Shown: piece by piece, positions 46,796 through 55,829 of the stretch
How the letters are laid out: the number at the start of each line of letters is the position of its first letter
Numbering within the stretch: the first letter of the stretch is position 1
Assembly: GCF_001277995.1 (NCBI RefSeq)
Contig: NZ_CP009220.1
Span: 372,001-436,000, forward strand
Source of the DNA: Corynebacterium deserti GIMN1.010
Lineage (GTDB): Bacteria; Actinomycetota; Actinomycetes; Mycobacteriales; Mycobacteriaceae
Direction of reading: 5' to 3'
Length of the DNA stretch: 64,000 bases
Notes under the pieces: generated by a model
Told to the model about the DNA's origin: nothing
Databases searched by the model: none
Seen by the model: only the letters and a program-made list of their open reading frames with translations
Program-made: the position numbers and the translations under genes

Positions 46796-48532
46796 ATGAA
46801 AAATAGAACACTCGATGCCGGCGACAATGTGGGGGAATCCGGCGCACATAGCATTATCACCTGGTTACAGAGCAGGCGCCTGATGTGGATCCCACTTCTG
46901 GCGGCCGTCCTCGTGATTGCCCTCATTCTTGGACTGACTTTCGCGTTCAATTCTTCCAACGATGAAGAACCCATAGACGATGTCAGCAGAGGTAAGTCGC
47001 CTGTTCCGCAGCATTCAGAAGAGCCTGATGAGACTTTGGATTCCGATGGCGATGGCATACCTGATGTTGTGGAGTTTACCGGGTGGAAGGTATCAAGTGG
47101 AAAGATCTACCGCACGGATCCGAACAATGCCGACACCGATTCAGACGGCTTGAGTGATGGTGAAGAAGCCGGTGAAGGCTTTGACGCTGTCTATGCAGGT
47201 CTCGCTGACCCGACCGAAGCAGATTCTGACGGTGACGGACTGGAGGACAGGGAAGAAGTCCTGGGGTGGACAACAACCCGCGGGGAGCAGTTCTTCACTG
47301 ATCCGATGAAACCGGACACCGACGGAGATCGCCTGGATGATGGGGTAGAGGCGGGGATTGTCTTCGGGACTCCTTCCCAGTAGGCCACTTATCCTGGTTA
47401 CTCGGATCCCACCAAGAAGGACACGGATGAGGACGGCCTTGATGATGTGGCAGAGGCTGATAATGGAACCGGCCCCTATTCTCGCGATACCGATGGTGAC
47501 GGGCTCAGTGATCAACATGAGGTGGAGGTCATCGGTATTGACCCGCTCTCGACTGACACTGATGGCGATGGACTCGATGATCGCTATGAAGATGAACACC
47601 GCGAGGATGAGGGGCTGGATCCCCTCTTCGCGGAAGCACCGCGAATGACCAAGAAGGAGCATGCCCTGGAGTTTGCCAAGGGGGCGTTTGCCGGTGACTT
47701 CTTACCTGGTGATTCCATCGCGTGGTTGTCCGGAAATCTCTCCGCGATCGGTGCCGGGCTCGTTCCTGCGATCGGGTGGGCATTTGGAACATTGGGAGAT
47801 CTCCGGGACATCATCGCCAATGTCATTCAGCGCGATTGGGTGTCCGTTTCATTCAACCTCGGTGGCCTGGTGCCCTATGGTGGCGATGCCGCTAATGCAT
47901 CCCGGAAAGTCATGGCCTTTGTCAAGGCCAACCCGCATCTCATTGCTGGTGTTGGTGCCCTGGTAGTCACTCACAAATATCTGCCGGAAAATATCAAGAC
48001 AGAGATCCTCAAGAAAATCTGGAAGAGCTGGGATTTCCACATTCATGCTGGTTCCGATCCCAAGGCTCTCAAGAGGCTGCAGAAGAGCGGGCGGATCAAT
48101 CTTGACGTGCTCGAAGAAGTGATGCACGGTCCTTTGCATGTGCGGGGTGAATCCGTGAAGTTCATGTCGCACTGGAAACAGGGGGAGACCCAGCTGGCAC
48201 ACACTCTAAGGACAACAAGCCGTAATGTGAGCACCCAGGTACGAGTCAATACCGATAGGTGCGTGCAGGTATGTAACTCAGTCAGGCGCGATTTCGATGT
48301 GGTGGCGGATGGTGTGGCACATGAATCTAAGGTGGGATACGTGGCACTGACCGAAAATATCCGTTCTCAGATGAACTCCGACGCGTATCTGGTGAACCGG
48401 GGAGACATCACGGCTGCCCATTGGCATTTCTATCCCAGTGGAATCACCAGTCAGGTAGGCGCAAATAAAAACGTTATTGCTCTCCTGGAGGAGAAGGGGA
48501 TCAAGTACACCATCCACCTTCCCAGAAGCTGA
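46796..48532 (+). pseudogene. Membrane-anchored calcium-repeat protein with nuclease-like C-terminus, interrupted by an in-frame amber codon
   Basis: One frame of 579 codons broken only by TAG at 47381-47383 (SQ*ATYPGYSD). Domains in order: short cytoplasmic N-terminus; one transmembrane helix (LMWIPLLAAVLVIALILGL, about 30-48); a run of thrombospondin type 3-like DxDxDGxxD repeats (DSDGDGIPD, DTDSDGLSD, DSDGDGLED, DTDGDGLSD, DTDGDGLDD); a small-residue-rich hydrophobic region (SIAWLSGNLSAIGAGLVPAI) like pre-toxin segments; and a C-terminal FDVVADGVAHESKVGYVALT ... AAHWHFYPSG domain resembling restriction-endonuclease-like toxin domains. The downstream half alone could start at GTG 47447. No immunity gene follows. 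Whether the stop is fixed or read through is unknown. Confidence 0.65.
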
Positions 48533-48537
48533 GCCAC

Positions 48538-48568
48538 CCCCTCGCCCACGGGTGACGTGGGCGAGGGG
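48538..48568. terminator. Bidirectional hairpin between the calcium-repeat gene and ramB
   Basis: CCCCTCGCCCACG at 48538-48550 pairs perfectly with CGTGGGCGAGGGG at 48556-48568, between two convergent stop codons. Confidence 0.75.
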
Positions 48569-48603
48569 CGGGAGCGTCGACAAGCACCCCGTCGACAAGC
48601 AAT

Positions 48604-50028
48604 CTAGTAAGGCGCAATTGTAGATTCGTGGGCGTCGATGTTGATGCGCCCGTGGACGGAGGGGAATGCGCGTTGGGCGCAGTTCTCGCGGGTGCACACT
48701 CGGCAACCAGAACCGATGGGGGTGGCGGTGGAAAGGTCTTGGAGGTTGAAGCCTCGGGAGTAGATGGTGCGGTCGGCGTGGCGGGCTTCGCAGCCGAGCC
48801 CGATGGCGAACATCTTGTCCACTTCGCCGAACCGGGCTTCGTGGTGGCGGACGGTGCGTGAGATCCACAGGTAGTTGCGTCCGTCGGGCATTTGGGCGAA
48901 TTGGCGGAGCACTTGGCCGGGGTTGGTGAAGGTCTCGAAGACGTTCCACAGGGGGCAGGTTCCGCCGTAGTGGGTGAAGTGGAAGCCGGTGGCGGATTGG
49001 CGTTTGGACATGTTGCCGGCGCGGTCGACACGCACGAAGGTAAAGGGGATGCCGCGGAGGTTGGGGCGCTGCAGGGTGGAGAGGCGGTGGGCGGTGGTTT
49101 CGTAGCCCACGCCGAAAAGCTGACCTAGGTATTCAATGTCGTAGCCAGACTTTTCGGCCTCTGCGTGGAAGATCTTGTAGGGGAGCATGACGGCAGCGGC
49201 GAAGTAGGAAGCGACGCCGCGGATGGCAAGGGTGCGGGCTTCTGGGGTGGACCAGAGGCCGTCATCAACAATGCCTTCGATGAGATCGTTGGCCTCAAGG
49301 TAGCCGAGCTCCGTTGCCATGCGGAAGGCCTTTTGGCCGGGGTTAAGGCGCGCGTGGACGGTGAGTAGGCGGGTTTCGGGGTCGAAGTGGTGGAGGGTAC
49401 CGGATTCTTCCTTGGAGGTGGTGATGGTGACATCGTGATCCAATTGGAGGCGGCGGGTGATGGCGTCTTCCATCGCGCGGGAATCGTAGGGCTGCCAGCC
49501 AAGTTGAGCAGCGATGGCTTCGGCGCGTCGATCAAGGGCGTCAAAGTAATTCTGGCGGGCGTAAATGAAGTCACGCACTTCCTCGTGGGGCATACTGACG
49601 GCCTCAGCGATGGGGCGACGCTCTTCGGGAGTGTTCGTGCGGTTGTCGACGGCGATCGAGAGCTTGTCACGGACGTTGCGGTAACGCTGGTGCATTTCCA
49701 CCATGGCGCGGGCGAGCTGAGGGTGGTTGTACACCATCTCAGAGAGCTCCTGGAGCTCCACGTTGGCGGGGTTGATTTCGCGGTCCAGCATGACGTCTTG
49801 GACTTCTGCAAGCAGACGGGAATCATCGTCGCGGGAGAAAAATGTGGCGTCAACACCAAAAGCCTCGGTGATGCGGAGCAACACCGGGACGGTGAGTGGT
49901 CGAACGTCGTGCTCGATCTGATTCACATAACTAGCAGACAGGCCCAAAGTTGCTGCCAGTGAAGCCTGGCTGAGGTCGCGTTCGCGGCGCAGTTGGCGCA
50001 GCCTGGACCCCACATATGTCTTTCCCAT
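48604..50028 (-). CDS. ramB: Transcriptional regulator of acetate metabolism RamB
   Basis: A 474-residue regulator of the HTH_3/DUF955/DUF2083 family. The N-terminal Cro/CI-type helix-turn-helix has [20 protein letters not shown] and [16 protein letters not shown]; the C-terminus has the cysteine cluster [14 protein letters not shown]. In C. glutamicum RamB represses acetate and glyoxylate-cycle genes on glucose and controls itself and other central-metabolic genes. ATG at 50028. It is divergent from sdhCAB with a 500-base regulatory region between them that holds GlxR- and RamB-like sites. Confidence 0.97.
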   Translation of the reverse strand: MGKTYVGSRLRQLRRERDLSQASLAATLGLSASYVNQIEHDVRPLTVPVLLRITEAFGVDATFFSRDDDSRLLAEVQDVMLDREINPANVELQELSEMVYNHPQLARAMVEMHQRYRNVRDKLSIAVDNRTNTPEERRPIAEAVSMPHEEVRDFIYARQNYFDALDRRAEAIAAQLGWQPYDSRAMEDAITRRLQLDHDVTITTSKEESGTLHHFDPETRLLTVHARLNPGQKAFRMATELGYLEANDLIEGIVDDGLWSTPEARTLAIRGVASYFAAAVMLPYKIFHAEAEKSGYDIEYLGQLFGVGYETTAHRLSTLQRPNLRGIPFTFVRVDRAGNMSKRQSATGFHFTHYGGTCPLWNVFETFTNPGQVLRQFAQMPDGRNYLWISRTVRHHEARFGEVDKMFAIGLGCEARHADRTIYSRGFNLQDLSTATPIGSGCRVCTRENCAQRAFPSVHGRINIDAHESTIAPY

Positions 50029-50042
50029 GCATGCACTATAGC

Positions 50043-50056
50043 GTGATCGCCATCAC
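50043..50056. promoter_or_regulatory. GlxR-like (CRP-type) site at ramB
   Basis: GTGA-TCGCCA-TCAC fits the TGTGA-N6-TCACA consensus of the cAMP-dependent regulator GlxR. It lies 15 bases upstream of the ramB start, a position compatible with repression. Confidence 0.7.
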
Positions 50057-50080
50057 CTTAACCAGTATTTGCAGTTGTGT

Positions 50081-50093
50081 GTTGCAAAGTTGT
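50081..50093 (-). promoter_or_regulatory. RamB-like site upstream of ramB
   Basis: On the minus strand ACAACTTTGCAAC resembles the RamB core ACTTTGCAAA-type motif. A second, weaker TTTGCA lies at 50068-50073. The position suggests autoregulation. Confidence 0.6.
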
Positions 50094-50313
50094 TGATCTG
50101 ATTGGGTGGTCGGACCAAAATCAGGTTGTGGGTGGGCGTCGACAAGCATGGGGCGTCGCGTGGCTGGGTGCGGGAACTTTTTTACAGCGTTGCGCGCCGC
50201 GGGCCTGTTTATTGTGTTACCTGCGGAAAGTGGGGTAGGGGTGGAGGAGGTTTGTTGTTCTAATCTTTTTGGTTGATACCAAACGGGGTTAGTCGTCGGG
50301 AAAAAGTTGAGCT

Positions 50314-50329
50314 TGTGAGTAAGGTCACC
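50314..50329. promoter_or_regulatory. GlxR-like site upstream of sdhCAB
   Basis: TGTGA-GTAAGG-TCACC matches the GlxR consensus in nine of ten conserved bases. It lies about 205 bases before the sdhC start. Confidence 0.7.
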
Positions 50330-50405
50330 TTAGTTCTGAAGTGTTGAGAAAGCCTCACGTTTTCGCAGGTAGATCACAATCAATTAAACAAGCGTCAAAC
50401 GACAT

Positions 50406-50424
50406 TGAAGTAAGGCTACCCTAA
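50406..50424 (+). promoter_or_regulatory. DtxR-like box upstream of sdhCAB
   Basis: TGAAGTAAGGCTACCCTAA matches the DtxR-type consensus TTAGGTAAGGCTAACCTAA at 16 of 19 positions. It would tie the iron-sulphur-rich succinate dehydrogenase to iron supply, consistent with known iron control of sdh in corynebacteria (through DtxR and RipA). Confidence 0.6.
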
Positions 50425-50534
50425 TAAACTGTATTTATGGTGGGAAATAGGCCCTCGGGGCGGTTGGGGGAGCGTCGTATGACTAGTTAATGCCCCGATC
50501 TGGCAAGTACAGTGACTACGACACTGGAGGTGCC

Positions 50535-51308
50535 ATGACTGTTAGAAATCCCGACCGTGAGGCAATCCGTCACGGAAAAATTACGACGGAGGCGCTGCGT
50601 GAGCGTCCCGCATACCCGACCTGGGCAATGAAGCTGACCATGGCCATCACTGGCCTTATCTTCGGTGGCTTCGTTCTTGTTCACATGATCGGAAACTTGA
50701 AGATCTTCATGCCAGACTACGCAGCCGATTCTGCGCATCCGGGTGAAGCACAAGTCGACGTCTACGGAGAATTCCTGCGTGAAATCGGTGCGCCGATCTT
50801 CCCACACGGATCCGTTCTCTGGATTCTTCGAATCATCCTGCTGGTTGCACTGGTCCTGCACATCTACTGTGCCTTCGCACTGACCGGTCGCTCCCATCAG
50901 TCCCGCGGAAAGTTCCGCCGCACCAACCTCGTTGGCGGCTTCAACTCTTTCGCAACCCGCTCCATGCTGGTTACCGGACTGGTCCTGCTCGCGTTCATCA
51001 TCTTCCACATCCTCGACCTGACCATGGGCGTTGCACCTGCATCACCTGAGTCCTTCGAGCACGGTGCTGTGTACGCGAACATGGTTGCATCCTTTAGCCG
51101 TTGGCCTGTTGCAATTTGGTACATCATTGCCAACCTGGTTTTGTTCGTTCACCTGTCCCACGGCATCTGGCTCGCGGTCTCTGACCTCGGCATCACCGGA
51201 CGTCGCTGGAGGGCAATCCTGCTCGCAGTGGCCTACATCGTCCCTGCCCTGGTCCTGATCGGCAACATCACCATCCCACTTGCAATCGCTGTCGGCTGGA
51301 TCGCTTAG
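50535..51308 (+). CDS. sdhC: Succinate dehydrogenase cytochrome b subunit
   Basis: 257 residues, a five-helix di-haem cytochrome b membrane anchor of the succinate:menaquinone oxidoreductase. Helices near 33-55 (IFGGFVLVHMIGNLKIFM, with a haem-ligand His), 95-125 (ILRIILLVALVLHIYCAFAL), 145-170, 190-215 and 230-255. GGAGG at 50526-50530 sets the start at ATG 50535; the open frame further upstream is untranslated leader. First gene of sdhCAB; a single polypeptide replaces separate C and D subunits, as usual in Gram-positives. Confidence 0.97.
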   Translation: MTVRNPDREAIRHGKITTEALRERPAYPTWAMKLTMAITGLIFGGFVLVHMIGNLKIFMPDYAADSAHPGEAQVDVYGEFLREIGAPIFPHGSVLWILRIILLVALVLHIYCAFALTGRSHQSRGKFRRTNLVGGFNSFATRSMLVTGLVLLAFIIFHILDLTMGVAPASPESFEHGAVYANMVASFSRWPVAIWYIIANLVLFVHLSHGIWLAVSDLGITGRRWRAILLAVAYIVPALVLIGNITIPLAIAVGWIA

Positions 51309-51329
51309 GAATAAGGTAGGAATTTTTTA

Positions 51330-53354
51330 ATGAGCACTCACTCTGAAACCATCCGCCCAGAGTTCAAGCACCCAGTCTCCGCCCTTGCTGAGGTCGCAGC
51401 TGGAACCGTTCTCGACGCTGCTGAGCCGGCTGGTGTTCCAACCAAGGACATGTGGGACTACCAAAAAGACCACATGAACCTGGTCTCCCCACTGAACCGC
51501 CGCAAGTTCCGCGTCCTCGTCGTCGGCACCGGCCTGTCCGGTGGTGCAGCAGCTGCAGCTCTCGGTGAGCTCGGCTACGACGTGAAGGCGTTTACTTACC
51601 ACGACGCACCACGCCGTGCGCACTCCATTGCTGCTCAGGGTGGCGTTAACTCCGCCCGCGGCAAGAAGGTAGACAACGACGGCGCATACCGCCACGTCAA
51701 GGACACCGTTAAGGGCGGCGACTACCGTTGCCGCGAGTCCGACTGCTGGCGTCTGGCTGTCGAGTCCGTCCGCGTTATCGACCACATGAACGCCATCGGT
51801 GCCCCATTCGCTCGCGAATACGGCGGAACCCTGGCAACCCGTTCCTTCGGTGGTGTGCAGGTCTCCCGTACCTACTACACCCGTGGACAAACCGGACAGC
51901 AGCTTCAGCTCTCCACCGCTTCTGCACTGCAGCGCCAGATTCACCTCGGCTCTGTAGAGATCTTCACCCACAATGAAATGGTTGACGTCATCGTCACCGA
52001 GCGTGATGGACAGAAGCGCTGCGAAGGCCTGATCATGCGCAACCTGATCACCGGCGAACTGACCGCTCACACCGGCCACGCCGTGATCCTTGCAACCGGT
52101 GGCTACGGCAACGTGTACCACATGTCCACCCTGGCGAAGAACTCCAACGCCTCGGCCATCATGCGTGCATACGAAGCAGGCGCATACTTTGCGTCCCCAT
52201 CCTTCATCCAGTTCCACCCAACCGGCCTGCCGGTGAACTCCACCTGGCAGTCCAAGACCATTCTGATGTCCGAGTCGCTGCGTAACGACGGCCGCATCTG
52301 GTCACCAAAGGAACCAAACGACGATCGCGATCCAAACTCCATCCCAGAGGATGAGCGCGATTACTTCCTCGAGCGCCGCTACCCAGCATTCGGCAACCTC
52401 GTCCCACGTGACGTTGCTTCCCGTGCGATCTCCCAGCAGATCAACGCTGGTCTCGGTGTCGGCCCACTGCACAACGCGGCATACCTGGACTTCCGCGACG
52501 CCACCGAGCGTCTCGGACAGGACACCATCCGCGAGCGTTACTCCAACCTCTTCACCATGTACGAAGAGGCCATCGGCGAGGACCCATACTCCACCCCGAT
52601 GCGTATCGCACCAACCTGCCACTTCACCATGGGTGGCCTGTGGACCGACTTCAACGAAATGACCTCGATCCCAGGTCTGTTCTGCGCAGGCGAAGCATCC
52701 TGGACCTACCACGGAGCTAACCGCCTCGGCGCTAACTCCCTGCTTTCTGCTTCCGTCGATGGCTGGTTCACCCTGCCATTCACCATCCCTAACTACCTCG
52801 GCCCATTGCTTGGCTCCGAGCGTCTGGCAGAGGATGCGCCAGAAGCAGTCCAGGCAATCGAACGCGCACAAGCACGCATCGACCGCCTCATGGGCAACCG
52901 CCCAGAGTGGATCGGCGACAACGTTCACGGACCTGAGTACTACCACCGCCAGCTCGGCGATATCCTGTACTTCTCCTGTGGCGTTGCCCGAAACGTAGAA
53001 GACCTCCAGGATGGCATCAACAAGATCCGTGCCCTCCGCGACGACTTCTGGGCAAACATGCGCATCACCGGCACCCCAGATGAGATGAACCAGGTCCTCG
53101 AGTACGCAGCACGCGTTGCTGATTACATCGACCTCGGCGAACTCATGTGCGTCGACGCACTCGACCGCGACGAGTCCTGTGGCGCTCACTTCCGTGACGA
53201 CCACCTCTCCGAAGACGGCGAAGCAGAGCGCGACGACGAAAACTGGTGCTTCGTCTCCGCATGGGAACCAGGTGAGACCAAGGGAACCTTCGTCCGCCAC
53301 GCAGAACCACTGTTCTTCGAATCCATCCCACTGCAGACAAGGAACTACAAGTAA
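51330..53354 (+). CDS. sdhA: Succinate dehydrogenase flavoprotein subunit
   Basis: A 674-residue catalytic subunit that oxidises succinate to fumarate. FAD-binding VLVVGTGLSGGAAAAALGELG, the covalent-flavin histidine region HSIAAQGGVNSARG, active-site residues in QFHPTGLP and APTCHFTMGGLWTDF, and the C-terminal helical domain. Length is typical of the actinobacterial type. It follows sdhC by 21 bases and its stop shares a base with sdhB (TAATG). Strong C-rich codon preference, as in highly expressed corynebacterial genes. Confidence 0.97.
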   Translation: MSTHSETIRPEFKHPVSALAEVAAGTVLDAAEPAGVPTKDMWDYQKDHMNLVSPLNRRKFRVLVVGTGLSGGAAAAALGELGYDVKAFTYHDAPRRAHSIAAQGGVNSARGKKVDNDGAYRHVKDTVKGGDYRCRESDCWRLAVESVRVIDHMNAIGAPFAREYGGTLATRSFGGVQVSRTYYTRGQTGQQLQLSTASALQRQIHLGSVEIFTHNEMVDVIVTERDGQKRCEGLIMRNLITGELTAHTGHAVILATGGYGNVYHMSTLAKNSNASAIMRAYEAGAYFASPSFIQFHPTGLPVNSTWQSKTILMSESLRNDGRIWSPKEPNDDRDPNSIPEDERDYFLERRYPAFGNLVPRDVASRAISQQINAGLGVGPLHNAAYLDFRDATERLGQDTIRERYSNLFTMYEEAIGEDPYSTPMRIAPTCHFTMGGLWTDFNEMTSIPGLFCAGEASWTYHGANRLGANSLLSASVDGWFTLPFTIPNYLGPLLGSERLAEDAPEAVQAIERAQARIDRLMGNRPEWIGDNVHGPEYYHRQLGDILYFSCGVARNVEDLQDGINKIRALRDDFWANMRITGTPDEMNQVLEYAARVADYIDLGELMCVDALDRDESCGAHFRDDHLSEDGEAERDDENWCFVSAWEPGETKGTFVRHAEPLFFESIPLQTRNYK

Positions 53355-54103
53355 TGAAACTGACACTTGAGATCTGGCGTCAGGCAGGGCCAACTGCAGA
53401 AGGTAAGTTCGAGACCGTCCAGGTCGACGACGCCGTCGCGCAGATGTCCATTCTGGAACTGCTTGACCACGTAAACAACAAGTTCGTCGAAGAGGGCAAA
53501 GAGCCATTCGCATTCGCATCTGACTGCCGCGAAGGCATCTGCGGTACCTGTGGCCTCCTCGTAAACGGTCGCCCACACGGCGCCGACCAGAACAAGCCTG
53601 CCTGCGCGCAGCGCCTGGTCAGCTACAACGACGGCGACACCCTCAAGATCGAACCACTGCGCTCCGCCGCATACCCAGTGATCAAGGACATGGTCGTTGA
53701 CCGCTCCGCACTGGACCGCGTCATGGAGCAGGGTGGCTACGTGACCATCAACGCAGGTACCGCACCTGACGCTGACACCCTTCACGTCAACCACGAAACC
53801 GCTGAACTCGCACTTGACCACGCTGCCTGCATCGGTTGTGGCGCTTGTGTTGCAGCTTGCCCCAACGGCGCAGCTCACCTGTTCACCGGCGCAAAGCTCG
53901 TCCACCTCTCCCTCCTCCCACTGGGCAAGGAAGAGCGCGGCAAGCGTGCACGTAAGATGGTCGACGAGATGGAGACCAACTTTGGACACTGCTCCCTCTA
54001 CGGTGAATGTGCCGACGTCTGCCCAGCAGGCATCCCACTGACCGCTGTGGCAGCTGTCACCAAGGAGCGCGCACGTGCAGCTTTCCGAGGCAAAGACGAC
54101 TAG
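53354..54103 (+). CDS. sdhB: Succinate dehydrogenase iron-sulphur subunit
   Basis: A 249-residue electron-transfer subunit. [2Fe-2S] ligands in SDCREGICGTCGLLVNG plus the downstream PACAQ cysteine, a [4Fe-4S] motif CIGCGACVAACPNG, and the last cluster ligands in CSLYGECADVCPAG. It passes electrons from the flavin of SdhA to the haems of SdhC. ATG overlaps the sdhA stop by one base. Confidence 0.97.
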   Translation: MKLTLEIWRQAGPTAEGKFETVQVDDAVAQMSILELLDHVNNKFVEEGKEPFAFASDCREGICGTCGLLVNGRPHGADQNKPACAQRLVSYNDGDTLKIEPLRSAAYPVIKDMVVDRSALDRVMEQGGYVTINAGTAPDADTLHVNHETAELALDHAACIGCGACVAACPNGAAHLFTGAKLVHLSLLPLGKEERGKRARKMVDEMETNFGHCSLYGECADVCPAGIPLTAVAAVTKERARAAFRGKDD

Positions 54104-54160
54104 TCTTTAATCCAAGCAAGTAACGGTTTACGACAGTTTAAAGAAAGACGAGTGAACATC

Positions 54161-54490
54161 ATGTCCTCCGCGAAAAAGAAACCCGCACCGGAGCGTATGC
54201 ACTACATCGATGGCTACATCCCCGTGGCGTATAACTCTCCACACTCATCCCTCGAACGCAGCGCAACCTGGTTGGGCATGGGCTTGCTCCTTTCCTCACT
54301 TGCTGGCATCGGCGCAGTCCTGTTCGCAATCGGCGCAAACAGCGTTGGACAGCAGCAGGATACCTGGACCACCTACGCCATCATCGGCGCAGTGTTCGCA
54401 GTTGTCAGCCTCGTCCTCGGCACCGTGCTGATCGTAAAGGGTCGCGCAGGCTACCGCCGTTACGTTAAGGAAACTGGCCGCACCCAGTAG
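54161..54490 (+). CDS. Small two-helix membrane protein downstream of sdhB
   Basis: 109 residues from ATG 54161; a GTG nine bases earlier is in frame and also possible. The basic N-terminus MSSAKKKPAPERMHY is followed by two transmembrane helices (LGMGLLLSSLAGIGAVLFAIG and AIIGAVFAVVSLVLGTVLIV) and a basic tail. It is 57 bases after sdhB with no terminator between, so it is probably co-transcribed with sdh. No function known to me; an assembly or accessory role is only a guess. Confidence 0.8.
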   Translation: MSSAKKKPAPERMHYIDGYIPVAYNSPHSSLERSATWLGMGLLLSSLAGIGAVLFAIGANSVGQQQDTWTTYAIIGAVFAVVSLVLGTVLIVKGRAGYRRYVKETGRTQ

Positions 54491-54506
54491 TAGTTGGTTT
54501 CAGCTG

Positions 54507-54615
54507 GCCTCGCACCATACTGGGCGAGGCTGGCTTGCACCTCCAACAACGCTCTCTCTTCCTCTGACTTTGGTCAACATTGACCTTGGTCAGCAGGAGT
54601 GGAGGGCGTTGTTTT
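54507..54615 (+). terminator. Tandem terminator hairpins ending the sdh operon
   Basis: A first stem GCCTCGC/GCGAGGC lies at 54507-54530. A second, larger one pairs AACAACGC (54545-54552) with GCGTTGTT (54606-54613), includes an inner CTGAC...GGTCAA/TTGACC...GTCAG stem, and ends in TTTTTT. Confidence 0.8.
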
Positions 54616-54692
54616 TTGGTTTTTGGGGGTTTGTCGGGATGCTAACTGTGAGCTCTCTAATAAATCCTTGATTATACTTTCCCTCCGTTAAT

Positions 54693-54711
54693 ATAGTTTA
54701 GCCTGTCCTTA
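54693..54711. promoter_or_regulatory. DtxR-like box upstream of the second iron-binding lipoprotein
   Basis: ATAGTTTAGCCTGTCCTTA in reverse complement matches the DtxR-type consensus at about 14 of 19 positions, 44 bases before the start codon. Weaker than the box at 2712 but in the expected place. Confidence 0.5.
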
Positions 54712-54754
54712 TTTTGTCTAGAGTGATCGATCTTTTGATCGAAGGGAAGGCTTT

Positions 54755-55615
54755 ATGAAGCATCGAATCGCCACCGCAATCGGAGTGCTGGCAGTTACCA
54801 CCACGGCTCTTGTGGGATGCGCAAGTTCAGAAACAAGCTCAAAAACAAGTTCGGACGAAGCGGCACAGGGAAGCGCCAACGTCGAAACTGCTAAGCAGCG
54901 AATCGTTATCGCCCAAGCCAATTTCCTCGACCTCGCTTTGGCACTCGATCTGGAACCCGTCGGTTCAACCTACTGGGGCGGTGCCGGCGGAATTCAGGAT
55001 TACCTCCAAGACGATATTCCTGAGTCAATGGAAGTCGTGGGCAACGATGATGAGCCCAACTTTGAGGCCATCGCTCGGGTAGTGACCATAGATTCCCATG
55101 ATGACCAGGGCTCAAACAGCTGGCGCGATCAACTAACTGCGCTGGCAGAGGCAACGGGCACCGAAGCAAAAGCCGCTGAAGTCATCCGCGAGGCGGACGA
55201 ATCCACAGAGCACCTGGACGCCATCATCACCGAGCCCGGTCAAAGCGCGATGCTGCTGCGCATCCGGGATGATCAAGTTCGCCGGTATTTGCCCAACAGC
55301 TTCGTAGGTGCCGAAGTTCCTCAGCGACTTGAAAACATTACGCTTGCCGACGCCGCGGTGCCTTCCGAAAACGGCGAATGGGCAGTCATCCCACCAGAAA
55401 ACTTAGGGCTTCTCGACGCCGACCGCATCATCGCCTTCATCGACAGCCCTGCAGCTCTGGCACGCGCAGAAGAAAACCCACTGTGGAGCCAACTTCCAGC
55501 GGTTCAGAACGGCAACCTGTGCACCACTGAGAACCTCACCCCGTGGATTCTTACCGGGCCAGCAGCGGCAGAAATTGTGACCTCAGATCTTAAAGCGTGC
55601 TTCACCACAACCTAG
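54755..55615 (+). CDS. Iron/siderophore-binding lipoprotein, apparently internally shortened
   Basis: 286 residues. The signal ends in lipobox LVGC (Cys 22), with a Ser/Thr linker after. Periplasmic-binding landmarks are LALALDLEPVGSTYWGGAGG and the C-terminal VIPPENLGLLDADRIIAFID. Where relatives read 'NFEAIAALxPDLIIG...' through a linker to 'APTV', this protein jumps from NFEAIARV directly to VTIDSHDDQGSNSWRDQL. About 35-40 residues of the first lobe (the PDLI strand and following helix) are missing without loss of frame. It may be non-functional or altered in binding. A DtxR-like box and its own terminator flank it. Confidence 0.8.
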   Translation: MKHRIATAIGVLAVTTTALVGCASSETSSKTSSDEAAQGSANVETAKQRIVIAQANFLDLALALDLEPVGSTYWGGAGGIQDYLQDDIPESMEVVGNDDEPNFEAIARVVTIDSHDDQGSNSWRDQLTALAEATGTEAKAAEVIREADESTEHLDAIITEPGQSAMLLRIRDDQVRRYLPNSFVGAEVPQRLENITLADAAVPSENGEWAVIPPENLGLLDADRIIAFIDSPAALARAEENPLWSQLPAVQNGNLCTTENLTPWILTGPAAAEIVTSDLKACFTTT

Positions 55616-55650
55616 TTAAATTGCTCCTATATTCTGCCCAAAATTCTATA

Positions 55651-55692
55651 ATCTCCAAGCTGCCCCCTTGATTACGGCTTGGGCTTGGAGAT
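55651..55692 (+). terminator. Hairpin after the lipoprotein gene
   Basis: ATCTCCAAGC at 55651-55660 pairs perfectly with GCTTGGAGAT at 55683-55692. Possibly bidirectional. Confidence 0.55.
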
Positions 55693-55829
55693 GGTGGGCA
55701 GGTGGTAGTTGAGGATGGCGTCGAAAAGGCGGAAGAGCTTCTTGTTCAGGATGGAGCGCTTACTGGTGCGACGATGTATCGCGCGGGAATATCAAATGAC
55801 TTATTGATGGCTAAAGATAGTCCGAAAAC

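Noticed and set aside
46622..46849. Minus-strand frames of 60-75 codons between ybaK-like and calcium-repeat genes
   Set aside because: No family, no ribosome-binding site, and they overlap two real genes.
48278..48949. 223-codon proline/arginine-rich minus frame over the ramB 3' end
   Set aside because: Out of frame with ramB on the same strand, low-complexity composition typical of a shifted frame.
51327..53989. Several 200-420-codon minus frames opposite sdhA and sdhB
   Set aside because: Artefacts of strongly biased codon use in sdhAB; the plus-strand products are certain.
55672..55790. Minus frame ending RLFDAILNYHLPTISKPKP
   Set aside because: Short, preceded by an in-frame stop, and its end coincides with a perfect terminator hairpin; could be a remnant but not supportable.
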